Assembly: GCA_022539475.1 (NCBI GenBank)
Contig: VCMS01000229.1
Location: 1-64,000 of the forward strand
Direction: 5' to 3'
Length of the DNA stretch: 64,000 bases
DNA from: Gracilaria domingensis
Lineage: Eukaryota > Rhodophyta > Florideophyceae > Gracilariales > Gracilariaceae
Shown: piece after piece, positions 22,122 through 31,974 of the stretch
Position numbering within the stretch: the stretch's first letter is position 1
Layout of the letters: each line of letters begins with the position of its first letter
Translations under genes and position numbers: made by a program
The notes under the pieces: model-generated
Told to the model about the DNA's origin: nothing
Seen by the model: only the letters and a program-made list of their open reading frames with translations
Database searches by the model: none

Positions 22122-22394
22122 TGTAGGAGTCGCATTTGTGTGGTGGTGGAACTACGTTTACTGATACAGAAGATATATCTCTCTCGAGAGATATATCGTG
22201 GATATACTGTATTTTATTTATTAGAGGCGCATATGCGCCTGTCTAGAGCTCCTGCAACTAATCTGGCTCAGCGGGGAGATACGCAGTTTAGCAGGTTTAC
22301 GCTATCTCGAACAGTACTTAAGTAGAGAGCTAGTTGTCGGTGAACGACTTCACTCTCTTTAATTCATCAATAAACTATTCTACTTACTTCTACA
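22122..22394 (+). repeat. Probable solo LTR (273 bp) with GTAC target duplication
   Basis: It begins TGTAGGAGTCGC and ends ACTTCTACA, an inverted TG..CA pair (TGTAGGAG / CTTCTACA). GTAC flanks both sides (22118-22121 and 22395-22398), or AGTAC if the final A is taken as flank. It contains a near-palindrome of TATATCTC/GAGATATA at about 22170-22195 and an AATAAAC signal near the end. No internal retrotransposon DNA adjoins it. Confidence 0.5.
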
Positions 22395-22782
22395 GTACTA
22401 CATCTGTGTGCCGCTCGCACTCGATATACGCGACGCAGCCCCACCGGGGGCCGTTAGTCTCGTGCACATGCAGCCCTGCCGAGGGCCGCCACTGTGCAAC
22501 CCCGACGCCGTCCGTTCACACAGCCTCACAGGGGCCGCAGGTTCGGACTACGTTGGTTCGTGCTCTAGCTCTGAGAAGAGCCAGAAGGCACGTGCTTCGG
22601 ACAGATCTCTACAGGTGCAGAAGAACAAGAAAGAGTAGCGCAGAGAGTTGGTTGCTATATTGCCAGCGGTATGAATCGCGCTCAAGATGGAATTCGCGAC
22701 AAAGTGGTACATATGCGGATAATATGAAAATTCTGAGAACAGCTAGTGTCATGAGAAATTTCTGACTATTGCTTGGACGTAG

Positions 22783-23208
22783 ATCAAAGCATTCTACAGA
22801 ACAGGCAAGAATCTGGACAGTAATTTGAATACTATCATATCTCTGAGCGCTTCAAAGAACGAAAAGAAGGATTCTGCACTGGTATTGCTCCAAGATAATG
22901 AAATAGTGGCACAAAGCGCGATATCTAACGCATGGTTCAGTGCTTGATTCAGTGGTCAGGCGGCAGCGCTCAGTAATTCAATCACATCGAAAGCAAATAT
23001 CGAGGCAATGATGAATAGCCCGTTGATGCTTGATGAGATTCTGGAGTTGTTTACTGACAAATACAAACAACCGACAGTGAGCATATTTGCCTTGGGGCTT
23101 GTGATCTTCAAGATATGTTGAGAGTATCTGGTTTGGGGTCACGCATTGAAATTAGACTCGGACACTTTGCTTCAAGTGATTAAGTCTCTCGAATTTCATG
23201 GCAAATAA
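22783..23208 (+). pseudogene. Decayed helical protein fragment, two internal TGA codons
   Basis: A single frame of 141 codons with protein-like helical sequence (KNEKKDSALVLLQDNEIVAQ, then NSPLMLDEILELFTDKYKQP) is broken by TGA at 22945 and 23119 and ends in TAA at 23206. Codon content resembles the fragment 21488-22052 left of the solo LTR. It is possibly the 3' part of that gene. No known domain was recognised. Confidence 0.4.
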
Positions 23209-24304
23209 AAACCTAATGGATATCGACTCTCACATGAGCCGTACTAGGCGAAGCATGTGCTTTAGTTGCCCAAATTTCTTGACAATCAACTGAAAGCTGT
23301 TTCTTTGGACGAAAATCGCGGTAGGGAAAACGTTTCATGCGGTCGGTTTAACGTTAGGAAACTTTTGACCTTGCATGATATCGCCGATCTAACGAACAAG
23401 GTGCTACTCTGATTATAAATCTGTAAAAGGTCTGTATTTCATGACATACTGTTGCCAAACGTATAAGGGTTTTTCAAAGTGTTGTTGCTTTGAAGACATT
23501 CTTTGTTTTTTATGGGTCTATAACTCAGAGGTTTTGTTATTGACGGATTTATAATGTGGTTCTTCTTGGTGAATGAAATTATGACGATGGTATGTCGAAA
23601 TTGTGATCAAAAACTCTTTGGGAGTTTGCTGTGGTATTTCAATTGAGTCCATGCTGAAAGTAGCACATGAAATAGTTACACTATTCCAAACGAGGGTGTT
23701 ACTTATATTGAATTGAATGTCGTACTCATTTTCGGCCGTAATCGCCTGAAAAGCGATGCAGAATGGCCAAAAACTGTGAAAATTCACTTGCACTACGGAA
23801 TGTGTTCGTTGAGATGAGTGTTTGGAAACATCCTTACCGGACTAATGCGTCTTTTTTTGTTGAACTTTTGAGACTTTTATTTGTGGATTCAATAGCACAT
23901 AAGTGACAGAAGTGCGAAGTTGGTTGTGAAATATTAGACATTCTTCTTAAAAGGGAGCAATATGATTATGTACTGTGAAACGCACATAGTATAAGGTAGA
24001 TAAGTATTTAATGCGAAACAGCAAACGATAGTTTTGGTAGCGAACAATGAGTGGCCAGCTCTCTTGTTTATGTGGTGAATCGAAATACTCCAGAATAAAG
24101 CTGCGATTGTCGATCACATTTGATCACTCCCGTGGACGGCATGGGTTTAGTCCCACTTGCTGGCAAAGGATGCCCAGCGGAGCGATGTTTTGGAATGAAA
24201 TAGTTAGTTCCTGACCCAACCGCAGGTCTGTGCCGCACGTTTCCCTCCGGAGTCACTTTTTTGCCCATTGGAACGTGGAGTATGTTGCCGATGATCGTCG
24301 TGGC
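23209..24304. other. AT-rich region, no gene supported
   Basis: Only weak minus-strand frames occur (23518-23793, about 91 codons, and 24068-24334, about 88 codons, basic with a GKKVTPEGNV stretch). They may be remains of a minus-strand transposon protein, but I recognise nothing in them. Confidence 0.3.
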
Positions 24305-24405
24305 CGACAATTGCAATCGCCGACGCTGCGTCACAGACCCGGCGTCGTTATCCTCTCGCGATGCGGCCTCTTGGGCGCTCTTAATGGCTTTAGTTTTGCG
24401 CTCCG
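24305..24405. repeat. Dispersed repeat, copy 1 (partner at 27341-27440)
   Basis: About 100 bp (ATCGCCGACGCTGCGTCACA through TGGCTTTAGTTTT) matches 27341-27440 at roughly 80% by eye. Read on the minus strand both copies encode a like peptide (KAIKSAxEAASRExNDA). Copy 1 ends about 30 bp before the start of the WD40-like gene. Confidence 0.5.
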
Positions 24406-24436
24406 CGCCACCGCTGCCACCGCCGCCGCCGCCGCC

Positions 24437-25330
24437 ATGCCCAGCGACGAGCTGCCGCCGCAGCTAGGCGCGCGCAGCGTGCGCGCGTCAGTGGTCGCCG
24501 CCGCGTGCGCCGTACGCACGCAGTATGCCGGTTTCGTGTTCTCGTGCTCACTAGCCGCCGACCGGCTGTGTCTGCACGACACCAACTCCGGCGAGCCCGT
24601 CATCGCCCTGGACGTTCCCGCGCAGCGTCCGTCTACCATCGCCGTGGCCGCCGACGGCGTCAAGTGCGAGTTAGCCACGCGCTCGGGCGCGGTAAACATT
24701 TGGGGCATGCTCTACGCCACATCTATGGAGTTGCTCTGGGTCGACGAGCACGCCGTGTCCCCCGTCACCGATAGGGGGTGTCACCCGCGCGTCCACGTGC
24801 TTGCCGACGTCACTGCCTCTGCCCACCTCTACTGGTGAGACCACGTCGTGGGCGCGCTGTTCTACCGGCTGCTCGCGCGCAGCGGCGCCGTCGCCGCCTT
24901 GGGCTGGAACTCGCACGGATGCTCGTGTTGGCTGGCCGGCGGGGCCGACGAACTGCTGCGCGTGTGGAACCTTGGCAATGTTAACGACCTCGCCGATGTG
25001 TCCGTCGATACCGGGCACTCCACGCCGGTCAAATGGCGGTGGCGCGACATCGCATGCCTCGAAACGCTGTACGACATGTCGCGCGTCGCCGTCACCGACA
25101 CGCTCGACGGCTCCGTGCTGGTTTCCGTGCTGAAGCCCGAGCCGCAGTGCGGCGTGTTTGCCCCCAAGAACGCGCACCACGCACTAGCAAGCTACGTGCG
25201 TTTCGCGCCGCTCAACTCGCCGCGCCGGTTGACTTCCGCCATCGCTGCCGCTGACGGCAGCGTGCATCTCTTCGAAAGGGAGCGCCGCCTGCCCACGGGC
25301 AACTTCTCGCACTGCAGCAGCGCCAGTTAA
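24437..25330 (+). pseudogene. WD40-like protein gene, TGA-interrupted or spliced
   Basis: ATG 24437 lies in GCCGCCATGC. The protein has beta-propeller features: FSCSLAADRLCLHDTNSGEP, then ATRSGAVNIWG, GWNSHGCSCWLAGGADELLR followed by VWNLG, and AIAAADGSVHLFERE. The frame meets TGA at 24836 directly after LYW. Two readings are possible. CGA may have mutated to TGA (pseudogene). Or the 48 nt from 24835 (GTGAGA) to 24882 (CGCAG) are an in-frame intron, which removes the stop and joins TG|C. GC content and G/C third positions are very high, unlike the surrounding transposons, so this is a host gene. About 298 codons is short for a seven-bladed propeller, so it may be truncated. Specific family not identified. 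Confidence 0.55.
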
Positions 25331-26327
25331 AGCCGTTCATTCCACTGGCGCCGGCGCAAGTCACAGTCATCAGCCCCTTCAATCTGCCACAATCGCTATT
25401 ACACCGACAATACATAGCTCACCCCCGCTCCCGAGAACTCTGCCATTGAAACCTGAACCCGGAGACAACCCGCTTTCAAGGCTATGTACGAAGCTGGACA
25501 GCCACAATCCTGGAGTTTTTCAGCGAAACTGCATCCTGAGAGCGCCGTGCATCCATCTCGAGGCAAAATTCCTTGGCTGCGGACATTGGAGTAATACGTT
25601 CTTGGGAGAAGGAGCTGCGCTTGCCAACTGAACCTTCTGCATCTAGAGATCATCGAGCTAGACTTTTGCTACCTGAGTGGTTTGTATATCTTCTTTTCAA
25701 TTCTACTAATCTTAACATAATCTATATCATAGTCAATGCGATCTGCGATTTTGATGCGAACAACTAAGAACCAGACATCGTTCATGCTACAGCACGATAC
25801 TCCCATACGTTTTCTTGATGTTGGCGGCTCATTTTTTGCCTCAAGGGTTTTTTGTGCACAACGGAGGTTTAATGGAGAGATGCTGCTGTATCTAGCGATG
25901 GATTGAATCTTCTAATTCTGTCAATGATTTCGAAACTTTGCTTGTACGCTTTACTACGATTTTTAGAGCACCGCTGTTCTTGTCAGAACAGCGCACATGG
26001 GGAAGAAGCATTGTCGTCTCCCTGGGACTCACTGAACGCGTTCGCTTGTGCCGGACGGTGTAGCAGAACCTTATGGGCAGATTCATGTTCTGTGTCTCCG
26101 AATCACTCAAACATTAAAGATCTTGTGAAGTGAGACTGCTGTGATCTGCATTGATGTCGCTTTATGCGTTATTCTACATTGTAATTATGCATTGGCTTTG
26201 CATACCTGTTCGTACAGCAGAATGCCCAACGTGACTTGGCACACGTGGATTGCTTCGACGCAACTCCACGTGTGCTAAATCAGCCAATGGGCGCTCTCTG
26301 CACTCAGGTGGTGCCTACTATTCTACA
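25331..26327. other. Intergenic, no gene supported
   Basis: No convincing reading frame. It contains copy 1 of a 110-bp repeat (26014-26123). A short palindromic stretch CTACTATTCTACATGTAGGAG at its right end precedes the LTR-like block. Confidence 0.4.
26014..26123. repeat. Dispersed 110-bp repeat, copy 1 (partner at 27464-27573)
   Basis: CCCTGGGACTCACTGAACGC through GTGTCTCCGAATCACTCAAA and AAAGATCT is shared with 27464-27573 at close to 90% by eye. The copies are in the same orientation about 1.45 kb apart. It lies next to another duplicated block family (24305/27341), suggesting one longer mobile sequence now in pieces. Confidence 0.6.
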
Positions 26328-26511
26328 TGTAGGAGTAGCACTGCGTTAATATAGTAACTATAGTGCGTTATTGCATTTCTGAATCTATTAGAAGGGTTCA
26401 GAACTCTATATAAAGGGTCATCAAGACGCCAGACGGTGTCTTGACCCAAGACAACATTGCGTTCATCACCTTTTATTATTCTATCAACCTTACCCAATAC
26501 CTTGGGGCAGT
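26328..26511 (+). repeat. LTR-like block with TATA box
   Basis: It starts TGTAGGAGTAGC, close to the start of the solo LTR at 22122 (TGTAGGAGTCGC). It has TATATAAAG at 26407-26415 and an AT-rich end resembling that LTR's end (TTCATCACC..TTATTCTATC). The right border and target duplication are not resolved. It may be the promoter of a relic element whose pyrimidine-rich leader extends to about 27130. Confidence 0.3.
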
Positions 26512-27136
26512 GCATCTAAGTAAGTTATTACTGCGTTTAGGCCTCTGTGCCTTTCTAACATCTTTTGTGTTTGCGCGTTTTGTGGGAGCACTGCTCTTCT
26601 CATCTAAATCCCAGTACCGGTCAAAGCGCCTTAGGCGTGGACGGGAATCGAGGGGCGTGTACCAAAGGCTTCTTTGTCGTCAGTGAGCCCCACCGGAGCT
26701 TCGGCTCGGATAACGGTGTCGGTCGAGAGACCTGGTGCTACACGGACCTAGTTGCTGGACGGGAAGCTGTCCGTTGGGATTTTAGTTGAGCGCCGCGTCA
26801 CGTCTTCTGCGAGAGACTAGCTTGGGCATAGAGTGAAGACTTATCTTCAGTTAGTAACTCTCCTTGGGACGTCTCGTAGGAAGTCTATACGCTTGTCTCT
26901 GGACGCGCAGAGATAAGTTTGGCTGCAGAATTCGCGTGCAGTTTGTTGCTGTCCGTTGTTCGTTTTCTCTCGACTGGTGGTAGTCCAACCACTAGTTTGT
27001 CCTTTTTCTTTCTTTGCCCTGGGATCTTCCCCTGGGCATACTACGTTTATTTCTTTGGTGGATTCTGGACCTACGTTGGTCTCTTTTGAGTGGCTGGTTG
27101 TTCTACCCTGACTTTCTTTCTGCTACGAGAGGCAAG

Positions 27137-27142
27137 TATAAA
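27137..27142 (+). promoter_or_regulatory. TATA box
   Basis: TATAAA lies 39 bp upstream of the short ATG frame at 27176, after a pyrimidine-rich stretch (26990-27130). Confidence 0.35.
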
Positions 27143-27175
27143 GGTCTGTAAACACCCGCGTCGTTTGCCACCAAA

Positions 27176-27259
27176 ATGACGTCCAGAGATCTACAAGAGA
27201 GCGAAACGGAAGTGATCAATAACAGTATTTCGAGTAACGAAGAAGATGATTTATTTTGA
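27176..27259 (+). pseudogene. Short acidic ORF, likely N-terminus of a lost transposon protein
   Basis: This 27-codon frame reads MTSRDLQESETEVI, then a Ser/Asn/Glu/Asp run, and ends in TGA 27257. The segment GATCTACAAGAGAGCG with its neighbours (27187-27216) is repeated at 27569-27597, where the frame continues differently. It looks like the truncated acidic start of a transposase gene after rearrangement. Function unknown. Confidence 0.3.
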
Positions 27260-27340
27260 ACGGGAGTGAGTGGATTGGAGATCTAAAGAGCTCCGGCGGC
27301 GGTCTTGATATTAGACGACCGTTTGTAGCGATCGTCATGG

Positions 27341-27440
27341 CCGGCGATCGCCATCGCCGACGTTGCGTTGCAGACACCGCGTCGTTCTTCTCTCGCGATG
27401 CGGCTTCTGTGGCGCTCTTTATGGCTTTAGATTTCTCTGC
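27341..27440. repeat. Dispersed repeat, copy 2
   Basis: Matches 24305-24405 (ATCGCCGACGTTGCGTTGCA, then CTCTCGCGATGCGGCTTCTG). It sits inside a weak minus-strand frame (27216-27449). Confidence 0.5.
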
Positions 27441-27463
27441 CCCCCCCACCCGTGGAGCAGTAC

Positions 27464-27573
27464 CGTCCCCCTGGGACTCACTGAACGCGTTTAGTTGTGC
27501 TGGACGGTGTGGCAGAACCTTATGGGCAGGTCCCTGTTCTGTGTCTCCGAATCACTCAAACACTAAAGATCTA
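27464..27573. repeat. Dispersed 110-bp repeat, copy 2
   Basis: Matches 26014-26123. It is followed directly by the second copy of the 30-bp GATCTACAAGAGAGCG segment. Confidence 0.6.
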
Positions 27574-27597
27574 CAAGAGAGCGAAACGGAAGTGATT

Positions 27598-27978
27598 AAT
27601 TATAGCTTTGTATGCTGTTCTTGCTTTTTTTATTACATTTTAGTTGTTCCCTCACAATCACAGCAAAAGGTTTTAGTTTTTAAGTTTCTTTTCTTTTAAG
27701 AGAAGTTTGTATCCGTCGTGCAGGTATTTCGTCTGGTTATGCAAGCAACTGTTTTAGGTTGATATCTGCTATTATTTTATATTGCAATTTGGACCATATC
27801 TTTCTTTTTCCTTATGTTTGTCATCACTCGCGCTCTTTTCTTCAAAATTGGCATTTATATTTTGTGATAGTCTAATAAAGGTTATGTTTACTAACTAATG
27901 TATTACGTACTTTTTCTATAGTTTATTCTGGTCTTTGATTGAATGGCTTAGATAATCTCCTTTTTCCTGTGCCAGTGC
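27598..27978. other. AT-rich spacer, nothing recognised
   Basis: T-rich, with no supported gene. It borders the 5' LTR of copia-1. Confidence 0.4.
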
Positions 27979-28238
27979 TGTGGAAGATATGTTACACTGC
28001 ATGTGGAATACGAACAACTATGCTCTACACGGAGGTCACCGACGAAATCCATCAATGCAACCAGTATTTAGGTTATGGCGGAGATGGTCATTGTTGTCCA
28101 CACATATGCGTTGACGAGAGTCCGCAATGATCAGTATGCGTCTTTACGTGATTGTACTGCTTCTCATATATATATATTGTGCAGAAAGAATTCGTAGAAC
28201 TTAGATAGAGAAGAGCAACAACCGAATAAACCAATACA
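27979..28238 (+). repeat. Copia-1 5' LTR
   Basis: 260 bp, TGTGGAAG..AATACA, with an alternating TA run (TATATATATA) near 28170. It is homologous to 33766-34029. No obvious tRNA-primer site was recognised just after it. Confidence 0.75.
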
Positions 28239-28533
28239 ACTTGCATCAACACCATAACCCCGAAAGCCGCTATACGCAACTTTCAACTGGAGGCAATTGT
28301 CGCTTGTAGAATCGGTAGATCGATAGCTACGCAGCTCAACAGAAAGCCGCTTTACGAGTTTATTTGCAAGAGCTCGAACTTGGGTTACCCAGGCCAAAAG
28401 AGGTCCGTCAGCCGGAGTAAGTGCTACACTAGAACCTACTGCACTCTTATCAGTCAGGTAGGATCTTCACAGTGAGTATCGACAGTTATAACTGTTTCGG
28501 TCGACAACATTTGTAACATTTACTCAGTGAATA

Positions 28534-30290
28534 ATGAATGAAGCGGAAGGAACACAGAACGAGGCCGGACTACCGGAAGAGTTATCAGAAGGAGAACACT
28601 TGTAGGGTCTTAGCCCTGAGGCTCTTAGAACTTTCAAACAAGTACTGTACGATCAAATCGGTGATCCTGACCCACCGCCTCCAAACGCTCCTGAGGATGT
28701 TATGACAGAGTATAAACAGAACTTGGAGCAGTACCCTAAGGAAATGACGGAAGCATTCAGAGACACTGGTGTACGTAATGAGATATTTGGTTTGAGTTCA
28801 CCTCTAGCTTCAGACCGGAATCACTCGGACATATGCCGAAGGCTACTGCTGCTCGATGGGTCAATTTTCTGACTGAGAGAGGAGTATGGGTCCGATGGCA
28901 ACAAGAATATCGCCGTGCTCGGGCATTGATTGATTGTTTGGAACAGAGAAACGTCATCCAAATGCCAAGAGACCCTAGAACAGCAACTGACCAGCCTTCT
29001 GCACACGATGTTGAAAATCACCGCCGAGCTGACGAGCACAATTCTCAGCACAGCAGAGCTAATTCGTCACCACCCGATCATGTACGAGGAATTGTATTTG
29101 TCGCAGGAAACCGCCGTGGACGATCTGGAATTGGAAACAGTGAAGATGAACACAGGAGAGCGAACCCTTTGGATGGCGCTGACGATGTTGCACCGGTGAA
29201 CCCTACTCGGAAGGATTTGAAAACTGTCCTGCCAAATGTCTTCGCCAACTCTTTGCGTGCCACGAAGCAAGGAGCTCACTCAAACTATCCATCAGAACAA
29301 AAAAATTCGGACAGCCTGAAAAATTCATTAGTTTGCTAAAGACATGTCAAGGGCGTTGTTCTTTCGGTGGATGTTTTGATGAAGACTTTCGAGAGGCAAT
29401 GGATTCTTATGACTCTATGGCAAGGCTGTGTCGACTTTCTGACGAGGAAAAAGCCGAGGCACTTCCTGCAATTCTTTGTGACGATGCTCTTTCATTCTAT
29501 GTGAAAGTGTACCGTGTCGGAGACTCATACGAGACCATCCTTCAGAAACTCGTGGGCAACTACGTCAACGCCGAACAAAGAAATCGCACACTCATCCTTT
29601 GGCAGTCAATGAGATAATTTCAAGCGATGCGTGAGAACCCAGGGAAAAGCGAACTTGATGTTTTCAGATCATTCTGCCACAAACTGTCCCAACTGCAGAA
29701 CCAACTCGATCCAGCGTACAGAACAGACAAATTTCTAAGAGATCAACTTTTCATATCTGTTGATACAGCTCAGATAGCCCAGTCACTTAGAGAAAGAGTC
29801 CCTTCCACATCTCAGGAGGCTCGAAGTAGGATTGCGACTTTTCTTTCCAGTGAGCCGAGATCGGCAGAAGCATTCATGGTCCACATAACAATTCGTCTAG
29901 TTCTCAAGAAAGCGCCCTCTACAGTCTTGGAAACACGTATGGTGGAGAAGCCAGGAAGAACTTCAGGAACTACGGCAGAAAGAAGAAGTACGATCGTCGG
30001 AACAGAAAAATATCGTCGAAATGGTTTTCGGGAAAGAAGGGATGCTACGTCTGTGCGGAGAACCATTCGGCACTGACCCGTCACTCTCCAGAAGAGGTCG
30101 AACAGGCAATTGAGATAATCAAAACTCGGAGCCCATCCGCCTACCTCTCTGTCGAAGATCCTTCATGCATTGCTGAAGACCTGACTACCGAGGAGAATAC
30201 TGTAGACGATATCAATGTCGTGTATTCTAGTGACAGCGAGGACTCACACGCGGAAGAATCTTCCGATGATGAAGCAGCATACATTGCCCT
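28534..30290 (+). pseudogene. Copia-1 gag with degenerate zinc knuckle
   Basis: ATG 28534 opens an acidic N-terminus, stopped by TAG at 28603 and again at 28867. Coding continues in other frames. The capsid-like core is clear at 29333-29870 (LSDEEKAEALPAILCDDALS, VGNYVNAEQRNRTL), with an in-frame TAA at 29615. After a frameshift near 30040 comes GCYVCAENHSALTRHS, a degenerate Cx2C..H..H knuckle, then an acidic tail interrupted at 30300 by the MITE. It would form the virus-like particle. The copy is plainly non-functional. Confidence 0.65.
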
Positions 30291-30299
30291 GGTAATCAT

Positions 30300-30637
30300 T
30301 TGGGTGGTACATGTACTATCTGTGGCTCACAAAAGGGTTCAAGTGTCCACTATGTGGCTGTTGTGGGCGAAAAACTGATGTATGCCGTATGTCTGCCGTA
30401 TCTATGGCCTGCGAATGGTTGGTTTATGGATGGTAGTCGCACACAACAGGCACAGTGCCAATCTCAAAAATTATGTTTTTTTATTCGGTTACATCTGCCA
30501 TCATCCGTCATGCACCAGGCTCTCATACGGCACATAGGCGACGCAGATACGACTTGCATACGACATTGTGCCCAACGTGGCACGGAGTGGGCACCTGAAC
30601 CCCCATTTTAGAGATAAAGCGTACATATACCACCCAA
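30300..30637. mobile_element. MITE-like insertion (338 bp) with 17-bp terminal inverted repeats
   Basis: The left end is TTGGGTGGTACATGTAC. The right end, reverse-complemented, is TTGGGTGGTATATGTAC, one mismatch in 17. It has no coding sequence. It interrupts copia-1 between the gag tail and the protease (frame resumes FHYVVEDDMYLHESNE). The flanks GTAATCAT and GTATTCCA are only partly alike, so the target duplication, if any, is decayed and the superfamily is open. Confidence 0.6.
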
Positions 30638-30649
30638 GTATTCCACTAT

Positions 30650-31974
30650 GTTGTAGAGGATGACATGTACTTGCATGAATCAAACGAGATCTATCTCGCA
30701 AATGCAGCTTCTGTTCATGGTACGCGATTTGAAAGAGACCTGACTGCCGCTATGCATGCAATGGAAAACAATCTGAACCAAGGAAAGTCCCAAGCGTTTC
30801 GTGAACTTCACGTAGACACATGCGCCAACAGGTCTTCAGCAATGTCTTATTCTCAGTACAAAGCATACTGTGAACAATTCGGAGTTCCTTGTAATATCAA
30901 CCGTACCAATGGAAGACGTTTCAAGAGTATTGGTGGAAGTAGTGAACCGGTTGAAACCGCTGTCATTCCAGTTCCGTTCAAGGATCTCCACCTCGTAATT
31001 GATGTCACATTCAGATTGTGCAGGACCATGTCCCTAGTCTACTTAGTATGAAGGACATGATCGACAACGGTCTTGTGATCAGTTTGCAGAGACAGGAGGT
31101 GATGTACAAGCACTTGAGCCAGCCTCTGACGTTTCGAGACTATTTTCTCATACACAAATGGAATCCTGGTGACCTCTGATATTCCCTTTAAACCGAAACA
31201 GAACTGAGAAAACTCCATCGCGCATTTGGTCACCAGAGTGGACAAGCACTTTCGAACTTATTGAAGCGAGCCTGTCCTCACGAGATGATTACTGATATTC
31301 GAAATGCGATTGAATATCTAACAAAAGCTTGCGTGCCGTCTGCGTTGAATGAGTCCATGCCCAGAAGATTCAAGCTGACTGTTGGTACTGAAGATCTGAC
31401 TTTCAACCACATTGTGGCAGTTGATGTCATGTACATCAACCAGAAGCCTTTATTGCACAATGTTGATGAAGCAACGCATTTCAATGCGGCCTTATTCTTG
31501 AAGCGAATGACATCATCTGAAGTTTGGAAGACGTTTTTTCGTTGCGGGTCTCGTGTTTATCTTGGACCTCCAGATTTCTTGCGTATCGACCAGAGAAGCA
31601 ACTTTGTCTCCAAAGAGTTTCTCGAACTGTCCGAAGCAGATGGTATTACTGTCCTCCCAGCTCGGATCGAATCTCCTGCTACCATGTCACATGTGGAAAG
31701 ATATCATGGGCCAATTCGAACTGCATACTTGAAGATTCGTGCCTCACTCCCTCGTAGTGACTCTGACACTGATTGTCTACAAATGGCCGTTAAATCAGTC
31801 AAGAACACGAAGGGACCAGAAGGCTTCGCCTTACTTTACTTGTCTTTGGTGCCATACCACGCCTCGAAAGGAAAACACCGGCCGAAAAACAATTACAACC
31901 TGGTAAGGCCTTTGACGCAGCAATGGAAGATGTACGTAAGGAGCAAGCAATACGGAGGGTTGCATTTGGATTGA
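30650..31974 (+). pseudogene. Copia-1 protease and integrase
   Basis: The protease region has HVDTCANRSSA (DTCA in place of the usual DTGA). After a frameshift comes KLHRAFGH, half of the HHCC finger. The integrase core is VAVDVMYI (D), RIDQRSNF (D) and SHVERYHGP (E), with KPLLHNVDEATHF between. A matching order and like motifs occur in copia-2, so they are one family. Stops near 31049, 31178 and 31187 and frame changes disable it. It would insert the cDNA into chromosomes. Confidence 0.75.

Noticed and set aside
22165..22200. Perfect palindrome in the solo LTR
   Set aside because: The arms are offset by an extra CT, so it is only a near-palindrome, and it is ordinary for an LTR promoter region.
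28821..29339. Competing gag frames in copia-1
   Set aside because: Several overlapping frames are open because of frameshifts; no single one is supported as a separate gene, so they are described together as gag.
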